Positions 1 through 5,848 of a DNA stretch of 5,848 nt are shown piece by piece. The stretch spans positions 1 to 5,848 of the forward strand of contig DMTA01000250.1 of the NCBI GenBank assembly GCA_003454835.1, read 5' to 3'. The position numbers and the translations under genes are program-made. The first letter of the stretch is position 1, and every line of letters starts with the position of its first letter. Origin of the DNA: Achromobacter sp. (GTDB taxonomy: Bacteria; Pseudomonadota; Gammaproteobacteria; Burkholderiales; Burkholderiaceae_B). The notes below the pieces were generated by a model. It saw only the letters and a program-made list of their open reading frames with translations. It was not told the DNA's origin and ran no database searches.

Positions 1-633
1 GCGCAGGGCGTGGGCCTGGCCCGCGTGCTGGAACTGGTGGCCGACTTCCGCCAGCGCGACACCGCGACGCCCGTGGTCCTGATGGGCTACGCCAACCCCA
101 TCGAACGCATGGGCCAGGCGGAATTCGCCAGCCGTGCCGCGCAGGCCGGCGTAGACGGCGTGCTGGTCGTCGACTACCCGCCCGAAGAAGTCATCGAGTT
201 CGCCGCCACCCTGGGCGAACACGGCATTGCGCCGATCTTCCTGTTGGCCCCCACCTCCACCGAAGACCGCATCAAAGCTGTCGCGGCTGTCGCGCGCGGC
301 TATGTGTACTACGTGTCGCTCAAGGGCGTGACGGGTGCGGGCTCGCTGAACACCGATGACGTCGCCGATCGCGTGGCCGTGATTCGCCGCCATGTGCGCG
401 ACATCCCGGTCGGCGTGGGCTTCGGCATCCGCGACGCAGAAAGCGCCCAGCGCGTGGCGCGCGCCGCCGATGCGGTGGTCATCGGCAGCAAACTGATTGA
501 AACCATGGAGCAGGCGGTCGCCAATGCACCGGCTGCCCAGCAAACCGACGCCGCAGTCGCCGCCGCCAGCGGCTGGCTGCGCACCATCCGGCAGGCGCTG
601 GATCAAGTAAAACGAGAGAACGCGTCGGCCTGA
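1..633 (+). CDS. trpA: Tryptophan synthase alpha chain (TrpA), 5'-truncated by the window
   Basis: TrpA cleaves indole-3-glycerol phosphate to indole and glyceraldehyde 3-phosphate; the indole is channelled to TrpB in the cytoplasmic alpha2beta2 complex, the last step of tryptophan synthesis. Reading frame 1 is open from the first base to TGA at 631-633, giving 210 visible residues. By comparison with E. coli TrpA, as I recall it, about 70 N-terminal residues are missing, including the part with catalytic Glu49 and Asp60. The visible part keeps the TIM-barrel signatures: MGYANP on the third strand, [21 protein letters not shown], the mobile active-site loop GVTGAG (nt 325-342), and the phosphate-binding GFGI (nt 418-429) with VIGSKLIE. 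The C-terminal tail is alanine-rich and variable, as usual. The gene is 37 bases upstream of accD on the same strand with no terminator between, so the two are probably cotranscribed, as in many betaproteobacteria (trpB-trpA-accD). Confidence 0.97.
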   Translation, partial: AQGVGLARVLELVADFRQRDTATPVVLMGYANPIERMGQAEFASRAAQAGVDGVLVVDYPPEEVIEFAATLGEHGIAPIFLLAPTSTEDRIKAVAAVARGYVYYVSLKGVTGAGSLNTDDVADRVAVIRRHVRDIPVGVGFGIRDAESAQRVARAADAVVIGSKLIETMEQAVANAPAAQQTDAAVAAASGWLRTIRQALDQVKRENASA

Positions 634-670
634 GCGGCCGGGTCGCGATCTCAAACGGGATGAATACTCA

Positions 671-1546
671 ATGAGCTGGATCGATAAACTCCTGCCGCCT
701 CGCATCAACAAAACCAGCGACAGCGGCGCCCGCCGCGTTCCCGAAGGCCTTTGGGTGAAATGCCCGTCGTGCGAATCGGTGCTGTATAGCGAAGACCTGG
801 CAGCCAACCTCCACGTCTGCCCCAAGTGCGACCACCACATGCGGATCGGGGCTCGCGCCCGCATCGATTCGCTGCTGGACATGGAAGGCCGCGTTGAAAT
901 CGGCCAGAACACGCGTTCGGTCGACACCCTGAAGTTCAAAGACACGCGCAAGTACCCCGAGCGTCTGCAAGAGGCCGTCAAGGCCACGGGCGAAAGCGAC
1001 GCGCTGGTCGTCATGAGCGGTTCGATCCGCGGTGTGCCTGCCACGCTGGCCTGCTTTGAATTCGAATTCATGGGTGGCTCGATGGGTTCTGTGGTGGGCG
1101 AGCGCTTTGCGCGCGGCGCCCAAGCGGCCCTGGACAACAAGACGCCGTTCATCTGCGTTGCCGCCTCGGGTGGCGCGCGCATGCAGGAAAGCCTGCTGTC
1201 GCTCATGCAGATGGCCAAGACCAACGCTATGCTGACGCGCCTGTCGGCCGCCGGCCTGCCGTTCATCAGCGTCCTCACCGATCCCACCATGGGCGGCGTG
1301 TCGGCCAGCTTTGCGTTCATGGGCGACGTGGTCATTGCCGAACCCAAGGCCCTGATCGGCTTTGCCGGTCCGCGCGTGATCGAACAGACCGTGCGCGAAA
1401 AGCTGCCCGAAGGCTTCCAGCGCGCGGAATTCCTGCTGCAGAAGGGCGCGATCGACATGGTCGTCGACCGCCGCCAACTGCGCGAGGAAATTGCCCGCCT
1501 GCTGGCGCTGCTGAACAATCAGCCGGCGGACGTGGTCACGGCCTGA
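671..1546 (+). CDS. accD: Acetyl-CoA carboxylase carboxyltransferase subunit beta (AccD)
   Basis: AccD pairs with AccA in the carboxyltransferase that moves the carboxyl group from biotin on AccB to acetyl-CoA, giving malonyl-CoA for fatty acid synthesis in the cytoplasm. The protein has 291 residues, close to the family norm of about 300 (E. coli, 304). An N-terminal C4 zinc ribbon is visible: Cys31 and Cys34, then Cys50 and Cys53 (CPSC-x15-CPKC). The crotonase-like carboxyltransferase core follows, with [14 protein letters not shown] (133-146), the SGGARMQES oxyanion and CoA-binding segment (166-174), the MGGVSASFA turn (207-215), and [10 protein letters not shown] (231-240). The ATG at 671 fits the usual [10 protein letters not shown] start of the family and has a weak Shine-Dalgarno sequence (GGGA at 657-660). 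No folC follows, although accD-folC is a common pairing in proteobacteria; transcription instead meets a terminator 50 bases downstream. The long antisense frame across this gene is a high-GC shadow. Confidence 0.98.
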   Translation: MSWIDKLLPPRINKTSDSGARRVPEGLWVKCPSCESVLYSEDLAANLHVCPKCDHHMRIGARARIDSLLDMEGRVEIGQNTRSVDTLKFKDTRKYPERLQEAVKATGESDALVVMSGSIRGVPATLACFEFEFMGGSMGSVVGERFARGAQAALDNKTPFICVAASGGARMQESLLSLMQMAKTNAMLTRLSAAGLPFISVLTDPTMGGVSASFAFMGDVVIAEPKALIGFAGPRVIEQTVREKLPEGFQRAEFLLQKGAIDMVVDRRQLREEIARLLALLNNQPADVVTA

Positions 1547-1595
1547 TCATGCTGCCGTTGCCGGGGCTGCCGCTTGCCGGCCGCTCAGGCGTCAA

Positions 1596-1640
1596 AAAAT
1601 GCCGCCGGCAGCTTCGCGCGCCTGGCGGCATTTTGTTTTT
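1596..1640 (+). terminator. Intrinsic terminator of the trpA-accD unit
   Basis: A perfect 11-bp inverted repeat is seen: AAAATGCCGCC at 1596-1606 pairs with GGCGGCATTTT at 1624-1634 across a 17-base loop. A G and five more T follow (1635-1640). On the other strand the stem is followed by TTTTTT, so it could work in both directions, but no minus-strand gene is seen reading into it. It lies 49 bases after the accD stop, which fits the end of that operon and makes pagL a separate transcription unit. Confidence 0.88.
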
Positions 1641-1739
1641 CCGCGATGGGGCGGATCTTGGGCACGAGATTTGCTCCGGCCGCCTAGCGCAATTTCCCAA
1701 GCGTGAATCCCGCGATTTTCGGAACAGTCTTTTCCATGA

Positions 1740-1773
1740 CGCTTTGTTGCCATATTGCGACACGCGCAAAGCG
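1740..1773. repeat. Inverted repeat in the pagL leader, possible operator or hairpin
   Basis: CGCTTTG at 1740-1746 and CAAAGCG at 1767-1773 form a perfect 7-bp inverted repeat with a 20-base spacer, 60 bases before the pagL start. The arm centres are 27 bases apart, about two and a half helical turns, so two half-sites bound by a dimeric regulator is only one reading; a hairpin in the leader is another. The stretch 1641-1832 must carry the pagL promoter, but I found no -35/-10 pair I would defend. A TGCTAATGT near 1789-1797 resembles an extended -10 but has no matching -35. No clear PhoP-type direct repeat was found, although pagL is PhoP-regulated in Salmonella. The function is unproven. Confidence 0.35.
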
Positions 1774-1820
1774 GGTTGGTCCGGATTTTGCTAATGTTCC
1801 CCGTTAGTTCAGAAATAGAT

Positions 1821-1824
1821 GGAG
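1821..1824 (+). promoter_or_regulatory. Ribosome binding site deciding the pagL start
   Basis: GGAG at 1821-1824 lies 8 bases before ATG 1833. The same frame runs open further upstream to a TTG at 1755, but that start has no such site and would bury the signal peptide behind a hydrophilic extension, so ATG 1833 is chosen. Confidence 0.8.
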
Positions 1825-1832
1825 TTGATCCC

Positions 1833-2381
1833 ATGCAGTCGACGAAGAAGAAAATGCTGACGCGCCTTGCCGGCCTTGCCCTGGCAGGGGTTGCCACCTT
1901 TGCTAGCGCCCAGTCGTCCGAGGGCACCCAAGGCGGCGTCAGCCTGCACTATGGCATTGGCGACCACTACAAGCGCCTGACCCTGAACTACGAGACTGCC
2001 TCGCTCTGGACCTATCAATTCGGCGGAAACTGGGGTCGTCTGGACCTGACGCCCGAATTCGGCGCGTCGTACTGGCAAGCCGACGGCTCGCGTTCGCCGG
2101 GCCACGTCTGGCAGTTCAGCGCCATTCCGATGTTCCGCTGGTGGACCGGCGAACGCTTCTACATCGAAGCGGGTATCGGCGCCACGCTGTTCTCCAGCAC
2201 GCGCTTCGCCGACGAAAACATCAGCACGGCCTTCCAGTTCGGCGATCACGTCGGCGTGGGCTTCCTGGTCACGCCGAACAACCGTATCGGTGTGCGTTAT
2301 TCGCACTTCTCAAACGCCAGCATCAAACGCCCGAATCCGGGTCTGGACGTGGTGCAGCTCACTTACACATACCAGTTCTGA
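1833..2381 (+). CDS. pagL: Lipid A 3-O-deacylase PagL, outer membrane beta-barrel
   Basis: PagL removes the 3-O-linked acyl chain from lipid A at the outer membrane, altering endotoxicity and the barrier. The precursor has 182 residues. A typical signal peptide (MQSTKKK, then a hydrophobic stretch 9-22, ending ATFASA before Gln27) leaves a mature protein of about 156 residues, right for the eight-stranded PagL barrel. The middle shows alternating beta-strand patterns with aromatic girdles. Near the C-terminus lies the family motif around YSHFSNASIKRPNPG (156-170), holding His158 and Ser160, which match the catalytic His126 and Ser128 of Pseudomonas aeruginosa PagL. The chain ends in Phe (TYTYQF), the signal for outer-membrane insertion by the Bam complex. 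At the spacing expected for the catalytic Glu140 there is Asp172, not Glu. The gene stands alone between two terminators, so it is probably monocistronic. Identity as PagL is firm; activity is inferred. Confidence 0.93.
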   Translation: MQSTKKKMLTRLAGLALAGVATFASAQSSEGTQGGVSLHYGIGDHYKRLTLNYETASLWTYQFGGNWGRLDLTPEFGASYWQADGSRSPGHVWQFSAIPMFRWWTGERFYIEAGIGATLFSSTRFADENISTAFQFGDHVGVGFLVTPNNRIGVRYSHFSNASIKRPNPGLDVVQLTYTYQF

Positions 2382-2440
2382 TCGCAGGGTCCCGATACAG
2401 GACGCGCTCGCTTGAGCCGGCGTCCCGCTCGCAGAACTTG

Positions 2441-2469
2441 AAAACCACCCTTCGGGGTGGTTTTTTTTT
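2441..2469 (+). terminator. Strong intrinsic terminator after pagL
   Basis: A perfect 10-bp stem, AAAACCACCC (2441-2450) with GGGTGGTTTT (2455-2464), is closed by a TTCG loop with C-G closing pair, an exceptionally stable tetraloop in RNA. The run of nine T at 2461-2469 overlaps the end of the stem. It sits 59 bases after the pagL stop and insulates the receptor gene downstream. Confidence 0.96.
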
Positions 2470-2685
2470 GCCCGGGCGATGCGCGAGATGCCTGCGAAAG
2501 CCACAGCAGAAACCACAAAAAAATTATGTTTTGACTGCGTGTCCACGTACTTGTTGGTGTTGAGTGCAATGGCCAGAATGCCCTGGCAGCACCCAAAACC
2601 ACAACGAGCCGTCGCTCGGGCTTTCCGATCCGTCGCAGCGCGCGCGGGCGCGGCCAGGTCCGGCAGACGGTACACGGAGACACGC
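2470..2685. other. Gene-free stretch upstream of the receptor gene, probable promoter region
   Basis: The gap between pagL and the receptor gene is 304 bases (2382-2685). Its first part holds the pagL terminator. The rest should carry the promoter for the receptor-dehydratase pair. An AT-rich patch ends in TTGACT at 2531-2536, a fair -35, but no good -10 lies 16-18 bases after it. A second weak candidate is TTGTTG (2551-2556) with CAGAAT (2574-2579), spaced 17 bases. A small hairpin, CGAGC/GCTCG with a 4-base loop, lies at 2605-2618. The receptor frame stays open across this stretch back to an ATG at 2479, but that extension is not signal-peptide-like. No RNA gene was recognised. Confidence 0.35.
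2674..2680 (+). promoter_or_regulatory. Ribosome binding site deciding the receptor start
   Basis: ACGGAGA at 2674-2680 lies 5 bases before ATG 2686. The alternative in-frame ATG at 2716 has no purine-rich site before it. ATG 2686 is therefore preferred, though it gives a somewhat long n-region to the signal peptide. Confidence 0.65.
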
Positions 2686-3705
2686 ATGAACTTCCCCTGT
2701 ACGCAAGCGCGTCACATGACGCGCCACATTGTGCGCATAACCGGCGCCGCCGGTCTGGCCGTTGCCCTGGCCACCGCCTCGTCCGCCGTCCTGGCCGACA
2801 ACTTCCCGAACAAACCCTTGCGCATGGTCGTCGGCTTTGCGCCTGGCGGCGGCGCGGATATCGTGGCCCGCCTGGTCGGCGCCAAGATGGCCGAAAGCCT
2901 AGGCCAGCAGGTCGTGGTGGAAAACCGCGCGGGCGCCACGGGCACCATCGCGGCCGACAACGTCGCACGCTCGCCCGCCGATGGGTATTCGCTGTTTCTG
3001 GGATCGCAATCCACCATGGTCGTCGCGCCATCCCTGTTCCCCACGCTGCCATTCAAGCCCGAGACCGATTTCGAACCGGTGTCGCAGGTCGTGACCATGC
3101 CGTTGATCCTCGTCGTTAATCCGGCGCTGATCGACGTCAAGAGCGTGGGTGAACTCACCGAGCACATCCGCAAGGCTGGCAACGGTGCGCTGAGCTACGC
3201 GTCGTCCGGGCAGGGCGGTCCGCAGCACATCGCCGGCGAGCTGTACGCGCACCGGGTCGGCACGAAGGTCACGCACGTGCCGTACAAAGGCGAGTCGGCG
3301 GCCATCGCCGATGTGTTGGGCGGCCACGTGCCGTACATGTTCGCGAACCTGCCGGTGGCGCTGCCGCACATCGCCTCGGGCAAGGTCCGTCCGCTGGCCA
3401 TCACCAGCCTGAAGCGCGATCCCAAGGCGCCCGAGATTCCAACGCTGGCCGAATCGGGCTTCAAGGACTTTGAGGTGTCGACGTGGTACGGCGTCTTTGC
3501 GCCCGCCAAAACGCCCAAGCCCGTGGTCGACAAGCTCTCCGCGTCGATCCGCACCGCGCTGGAGCAACGCGACATGCAGGCCAAGCTGAGCGAGCAGGGC
3601 TTCACCGTGGTCGGCAGCGATTCCGCCGACTTCAGCCGCTTCGTCGGCGCCGAACTGCCGCGCTGGTCGGTGCTGATCCGCGATATCGGCATCAAGCCGG
3701 AATAG
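2686..3705 (+). CDS. Bug/TctC-family periplasmic solute-binding receptor
   Basis: Bug receptors bind small carboxylates or related solutes in the periplasm. Some feed a tripartite tricarboxylate transporter (TctABC), but most in Alcaligenaceae are orphans, as here: no tctA or tctB is seen nearby. The protein has 339 residues from ATG 2686, about the family norm of 320-330 plus a few. A signal peptide covers roughly 1-37, with a hydrophobic core (18-34) and cleavage likely after AVLA before Asp38. Family hallmarks follow in order: FPNKPLRMVVGFAPGGGADI (40-59), VVENRAGATGTIAA (77-90) with SPADGYSL (96-103), SYASSGQGGPQHIAGELY (170-187), HVPYKGESAAIADVLGGHV (197-215), and a late EIPTLAESGF (250-259). 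The segment that often reads VDLMFDN in relatives is VPYMFAN here (215-221), so an acidic position is changed. The ligand cannot be read from sequence; the adjacent dehydratase suggests a sugar acid. The dehydratase gene follows after 62 bases on the same strand. Confidence 0.95.
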   Translation: MNFPCTQARHMTRHIVRITGAAGLAVALATASSAVLADNFPNKPLRMVVGFAPGGGADIVARLVGAKMAESLGQQVVVENRAGATGTIAADNVARSPADGYSLFLGSQSTMVVAPSLFPTLPFKPETDFEPVSQVVTMPLILVVNPALIDVKSVGELTEHIRKAGNGALSYASSGQGGPQHIAGELYAHRVGTKVTHVPYKGESAAIADVLGGHVPYMFANLPVALPHIASGKVRPLAITSLKRDPKAPEIPTLAESGFKDFEVSTWYGVFAPAKTPKPVVDKLSASIRTALEQRDMQAKLSEQGFTVVGSDSADFSRFVGAELPRWSVLIRDIGIKPE

Positions 3706-3722
3706 CGCGGACGATTCGCCTG

Positions 3723-3743
3723 GGCGCCCCTAAGCCGGGCGCC
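3723..3743 (+). repeat. Intercistronic hairpin between receptor and dehydratase genes
   Basis: GGCGCCC (3723-3729) and GGGCGCC (3737-3743) form a perfect 7-bp GC-only stem with a 7-base loop in the 62-base gap between the two genes. It is not followed by a T-run, so it is not a normal intrinsic terminator. Such hairpins can protect the 3' end of an upstream message and leave more receptor than enzyme; that role is inferred, and a chance GC-rich match is possible. Confidence 0.45.
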
Positions 3744-3767
3744 GCTTCATTCATCCGAGACAACGAC

Positions 3768-5315
3768 ATGATCGACTTCACCGAAAAACGCGCCGCCGGC
3801 CCCGTCATCCGGCTGCATTCCGCTGACAACGTGGTGGTGGCGCGCGTGCCCATCGGCATCGGCACTGCCGTGCCTGCCGAGGACCTGGTCAGCCGCAGCC
3901 AGGTGCCCGCCGGGCACAAGATCGCGGCGCGCGATCTGCGCGCGGGCGAGCCCATCCTGAAATACAACGTGTGCATCGGCTTTGCCGCGACGGACATTCC
4001 CGCCGGCACCTACGTGCACTCGCACAACATGGACTTCCAGGAGTTCGACCGCGACTACGCGCATGCACGGGATTACGTGCCGACGCCCATGTTGCCCGAG
4101 TCCGATCAGGCGCAATTCCAGGGCATCGTGCGTGCCAACGGGCAAGTGGGCACGCGCAACTACATCGGCATCCTTGCCACGGTGAACTGTTCGGCCACGG
4201 TAGTGCACCGCATCGCGTCCGCGTTCACGGACGAGGTGATGGCGGCCTATCCCAACGTGGACGGCGTGGTGGCGTTGAGTCACGGCATGGGGTGCGGCAT
4301 GGAAATGTCCGGCGAGCCCATGGACCTCTTGCGGCGCACGATGGGCGGGTACGCCTGTCACGCGAATTTCGCTGGCGTGCTGATCGTCGGTCTGGGATGC
4401 GAACGCAATCAGCTCGATGCGCTGCTCAAGGATCAGGGCCTCGAAGCGGGTGCGCGGCTGCAGACGTTCATCATGCAGGAGGCCGGCGGCACCCGTAAAA
4501 CGATCGAAGCCGGCGTTGCCGCCGTTAAGACAATGCTGCCCGCCGCCAACGATGTACGCCGCGAGTCCGTATCGGCGCGACACCTGAAAATCGGCCTGCA
4601 GTGTGGCGGGTCGGACGGGTTCTCGTCGATCACCGCCAACCCGGCGCTGGGCGCGGCCATGGACATCCTGGTGCGTCACGGCGGCACGGCCATCCTGTCC
4701 GAGACGCCGGAAATCTATGGCGTCGAACATACGCTGACGTCACGCGCGCGCAGCCGTGAAGTGGGCGAGAAGCTGGTCCAGCGCATCCGCTGGTGGAAGG
4801 AAGAATATTCCCCGGGCCGCGACGTACAGATCAACGGCAAGGTCAGTCCCGGCAACCAGATGGGCGGGTTGGCCAATATCTTCGAGAAGTCGCTGGGCTC
4901 GTCGATGAAGGGCGGCACCACGGCGCTGATGGAGGTCTATCGCTACGCGGAGCCGGTCCGTCAGCCTGGCATGGTGTTCATGGACACGCCGGGGTTCGAT
5001 CCCGTGTCGGCCACGGGGCAGATCGCCGGCGGCGCCAACATGATCTGCTTCACGACGGGCCGCGGCTCGATGTTCGGCGCCAAGCCGGTGCCGTCGCTCA
5101 AGCTGGCCACCAACACGCCGATGTATGAGCGTCTGACCGAAGACATGGACATCAATTGCGGCGACATCCTGGACGGCACCGCCACGCTGCAAGAGGTGGC
5201 GCAGCGGATTTTCGAAGAGATCCTGCGCGTGGCCTCGGGCGCCCGCAGCAAGAGCGAGCTGCTGGGGCTGGGCGATCACGAGTTCGTGCCCTGGAATATC
5301 GGCGTCGTGAGCTGA
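3768..5315 (+). CDS. UxaA/GarD-family sugar-acid dehydratase, altronate-dehydratase-like
   Basis: Family members are metal (iron)-dependent cytoplasmic dehydratases: UxaA turns D-altronate into 2-keto-3-deoxygluconate, GarD turns galactarate into 5-keto-4-deoxyglucarate. The protein has 515 residues (E. coli UxaA 495, GarD 523), so both domains are present. The N-terminal SAF domain spans about 12-90, with GHK (49-51), KYNVCIGFA (65-73) and VHSHN (83-87). The catalytic domain runs from about 118, starting VRANGQVGTRN (121-131). Four cysteines shared by UxaA and GarD are kept: Cys141, Cys176 (GMGCGM), Cys211 (GLGCERNQ) and Cys279 (QCGGSDGFS). Also seen are SPGNQMGGLAN (360-370), KSLGSSMKGG (374-383) and TTGRGSMFG (429-437). 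VHSHN and ETPEIYGVEH match UxaA better than GarD. The ATG at 3768 starts the protein just before the SAF domain, with only a weak site (GAGA, 3757-3760); the frame's upstream extension overlaps the receptor and is rejected. Probably cotranscribed with the receptor. Family certain, substrate open. Confidence 0.94.
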   Translation: MIDFTEKRAAGPVIRLHSADNVVVARVPIGIGTAVPAEDLVSRSQVPAGHKIAARDLRAGEPILKYNVCIGFAATDIPAGTYVHSHNMDFQEFDRDYAHARDYVPTPMLPESDQAQFQGIVRANGQVGTRNYIGILATVNCSATVVHRIASAFTDEVMAAYPNVDGVVALSHGMGCGMEMSGEPMDLLRRTMGGYACHANFAGVLIVGLGCERNQLDALLKDQGLEAGARLQTFIMQEAGGTRKTIEAGVAAVKTMLPAANDVRRESVSARHLKIGLQCGGSDGFSSITANPALGAAMDILVRHGGTAILSETPEIYGVEHTLTSRARSREVGEKLVQRIRWWKEEYSPGRDVQINGKVSPGNQMGGLANIFEKSLGSSMKGGTTALMEVYRYAEPVRQPGMVFMDTPGFDPVSATGQIAGGANMICFTTGRGSMFGAKPVPSLKLATNTPMYERLTEDMDINCGDILDGTATLQEVAQRIFEEILRVASGARSKSELLGLGDHEFVPWNIGVVS

Positions 5316-5329
5316 TCGCGTCCGTAAGA

Positions 5330-5365
5330 CGCGCGCGGACGGGCATGCGTGACCGTCCGCGCGCG
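5330..5365. terminator. GC-rich hairpin between convergent genes, probable bidirectional terminator
   Basis: CGCGCGCGGACGG (5330-5342) and CCGTCCGCGCGCG (5353-5365) form a perfect 13-bp inverted repeat with a 10-base loop, in the 61-base gap between the dehydratase stop and the stop of the opposing gene. Neither side has a T-run, so it lacks the second half of a standard intrinsic terminator. Its place between two convergent stops suggests a two-way transcription end or message-stabilising hairpin. It could also be a copy of a dispersed repeat, which one window cannot show. Confidence 0.6.
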
Positions 5366-5376
5366 GAACCTGATGC

Positions 5377-5848
5377 TCAGGCGTCGGACAGCGAGTCGGC
5401 GCCCGGCATGTCAAAGCCGTTGGCCTGCAATGCGGTCTTCAGTGCGTCCGTCTGCGCGGCGTTCAGCTCGACCAGCGGCGGACGCACCGTGGCCCATGCG
5501 GCGTCACCAGACTTCCAGGCAATCGCGGCCTTCATCGCGGGAATCATCGGGAACTGCTGGAACACGTTGCGCGTGGCGTTCAGGCCGGCCTGGCGCTCGT
5601 CGGCGTCCGCCTCCTGCCAGCGCTGTTGCAGCGCCACGATGGGGCCCGGATTGACGTTGCCCGTGGCGGTGATGCAGCCCACGCCGCCTGCGCGCAGGGT
5701 CTGCAGCAGAAATGCCTCGCTGCCCGCATAGACCTGGAATCCGCGCGGCGTGAAGCGCTCGATCATCGCCGCCGTGTTGGCCCAGTCGCCGCCGCTGTCC
5801 TTCACGCCCGCCACGATGCCGGGATATCGGGTCAGCAGGCGGTCAATC
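5377..5848 (-). CDS. Dihydrodipicolinate synthase/N-acetylneuraminate lyase superfamily protein, 5'-truncated by the window
   Basis: These TIM-barrel class I aldolases form a Schiff base between a lysine and a 2-keto acid; members include DapA, NanA, keto-deoxy sugar acid aldolases and 5-keto-4-deoxyglucarate dehydratase. The C-terminal 156 residues are visible, reading on the minus strand from 5847 to the stop at 5379-5377; perhaps 140-150 residues lie outside the window. The segment IVAGVKDSGGD holds the Schiff-base lysine (codon 5802-5800), matching the GIKEATGD-type motif of DapA. Next come GSEAFLLQTLRAGGVGCITA and GNVNP, the equivalent of the family's GGVGVISVTANV strand, then the C-terminal helices (FPMIPAMKAAIA, VRPPLVELNAAQ). 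It faces the dehydratase tail to tail, so it is not in that operon. It may act on the keto-deoxy acid made by the dehydratase. A biosynthetic DapA role is less likely given the catabolic neighbours, but the substrate cannot be read from this part. Confidence 0.9.
   Translation of the reverse strand, partial: IDRLLTRYPGIVAGVKDSGGDWANTAAMIERFTPRGFQVYAGSEAFLLQTLRAGGVGCITATGNVNPGPIVALQQRWQEADADERQAGLNATRNVFQQFPMIPAMKAAIAWKSGDAAWATVRPPLVELNAAQTDALKTALQANGFDMPGADSLSDA

Noticed and set aside
668..1477. A 269-codon open frame on the minus strand across accD
   Set aside because: It is fully antisense to an unmistakable accD, its translation is rich in His, Arg, Ala and Gly with no recognisable domain, and long antisense frames are common in GC-rich genes.
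1721..1757. GGAACA as the -35 of a sigma-E type promoter for pagL
   Set aside because: The -35 fits partly, but no matching -10 was found at the right distance; the match is too short to support a call.
1549..1794. An 81-codon open frame after accD
   Set aside because: It runs through the terminator stem-loop, has no ribosome binding site and no recognisable protein pattern.
2479..2685. Upstream extension of the receptor frame to ATG 2479
   Set aside because: It would put 69 residues before the signal peptide, begins right behind the pagL terminator, and lacks a ribosome binding site as good as the one before ATG 2686.
3483..3767. Upstream extension of the dehydratase frame into the receptor gene
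   Set aside because: The extra residues are low-complexity Arg- and Ala-rich, overlap the receptor out of frame, and are not needed for the family, which begins just before the SAF domain.
3747..4730. A 327-codon open frame on the minus strand opposite the dehydratase gene
   Set aside because: It mirrors the coding frame of a strongly conserved dehydratase, is His- and Arg-rich and shows no family motif; a compositional shadow.

Overview
The window looks like chromosomal DNA of a high-GC betaproteobacterium of the family Alcaligenaceae, most likely Achromobacter or Bordetella. The reasons are the trpA-accD linkage, an AccD of the betaproteobacterial type, a Bordetella-like PagL, and a Bug-type (TctC) solute receptor, a family greatly expanded in these genera. 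The assignment rests on recognising the proteins; no search was run.

Layout. Bases 1-633 hold the 3' part of trpA (tryptophan synthase alpha chain), cut by the window start. After 37 bases comes accD (671-1546, acetyl-CoA carboxylase carboxyltransferase beta subunit, with its four-cysteine zinc finger). This housekeeping unit is closed by an intrinsic terminator at 1596-1640. A single gene, pagL (1833-2381, outer-membrane lipid A 3-O-deacylase), follows with its own leader and ends in a textbook terminator with a TTCG loop (2441-2469). A 304-base gap then separates it from a plus-strand pair: a Bug/TctC periplasmic receptor (2686-3705) and a UxaA/GarD-family sugar-acid dehydratase (3768-5315). 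The last gene lies convergently on the minus strand (5377-5848, cut by the window end). It is a dihydrodipicolinate synthase/N-acetylneuraminate lyase superfamily enzyme. A 13-bp perfect inverted repeat sits between the two convergent stop codons.

How the genes work together. The first two serve core metabolism (tryptophan and malonyl-CoA). PagL remodels lipid A at the outer membrane. The last three look like a small catabolic locus: the receptor may bind a sugar acid or another carboxylate, the dehydratase would make a 2-keto-3-deoxy acid from an aldonate or aldarate, and a DHDPS-superfamily enzyme is the usual next step (aldol cleavage or dehydration/decarboxylation). The substrate is not established. 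Motifs shared with E. coli altronate dehydratase UxaA, rather than with galactarate dehydratase GarD, favour an aldonate.

No mobile element, CRISPR array, tRNA or rRNA was seen. Nothing points clearly to an undescribed system. The items most worth a look are the substrate of the Bug-UxaA-DHDPS locus, an Asp where the PagL catalytic Glu is expected, and the inverted repeat in the pagL leader.
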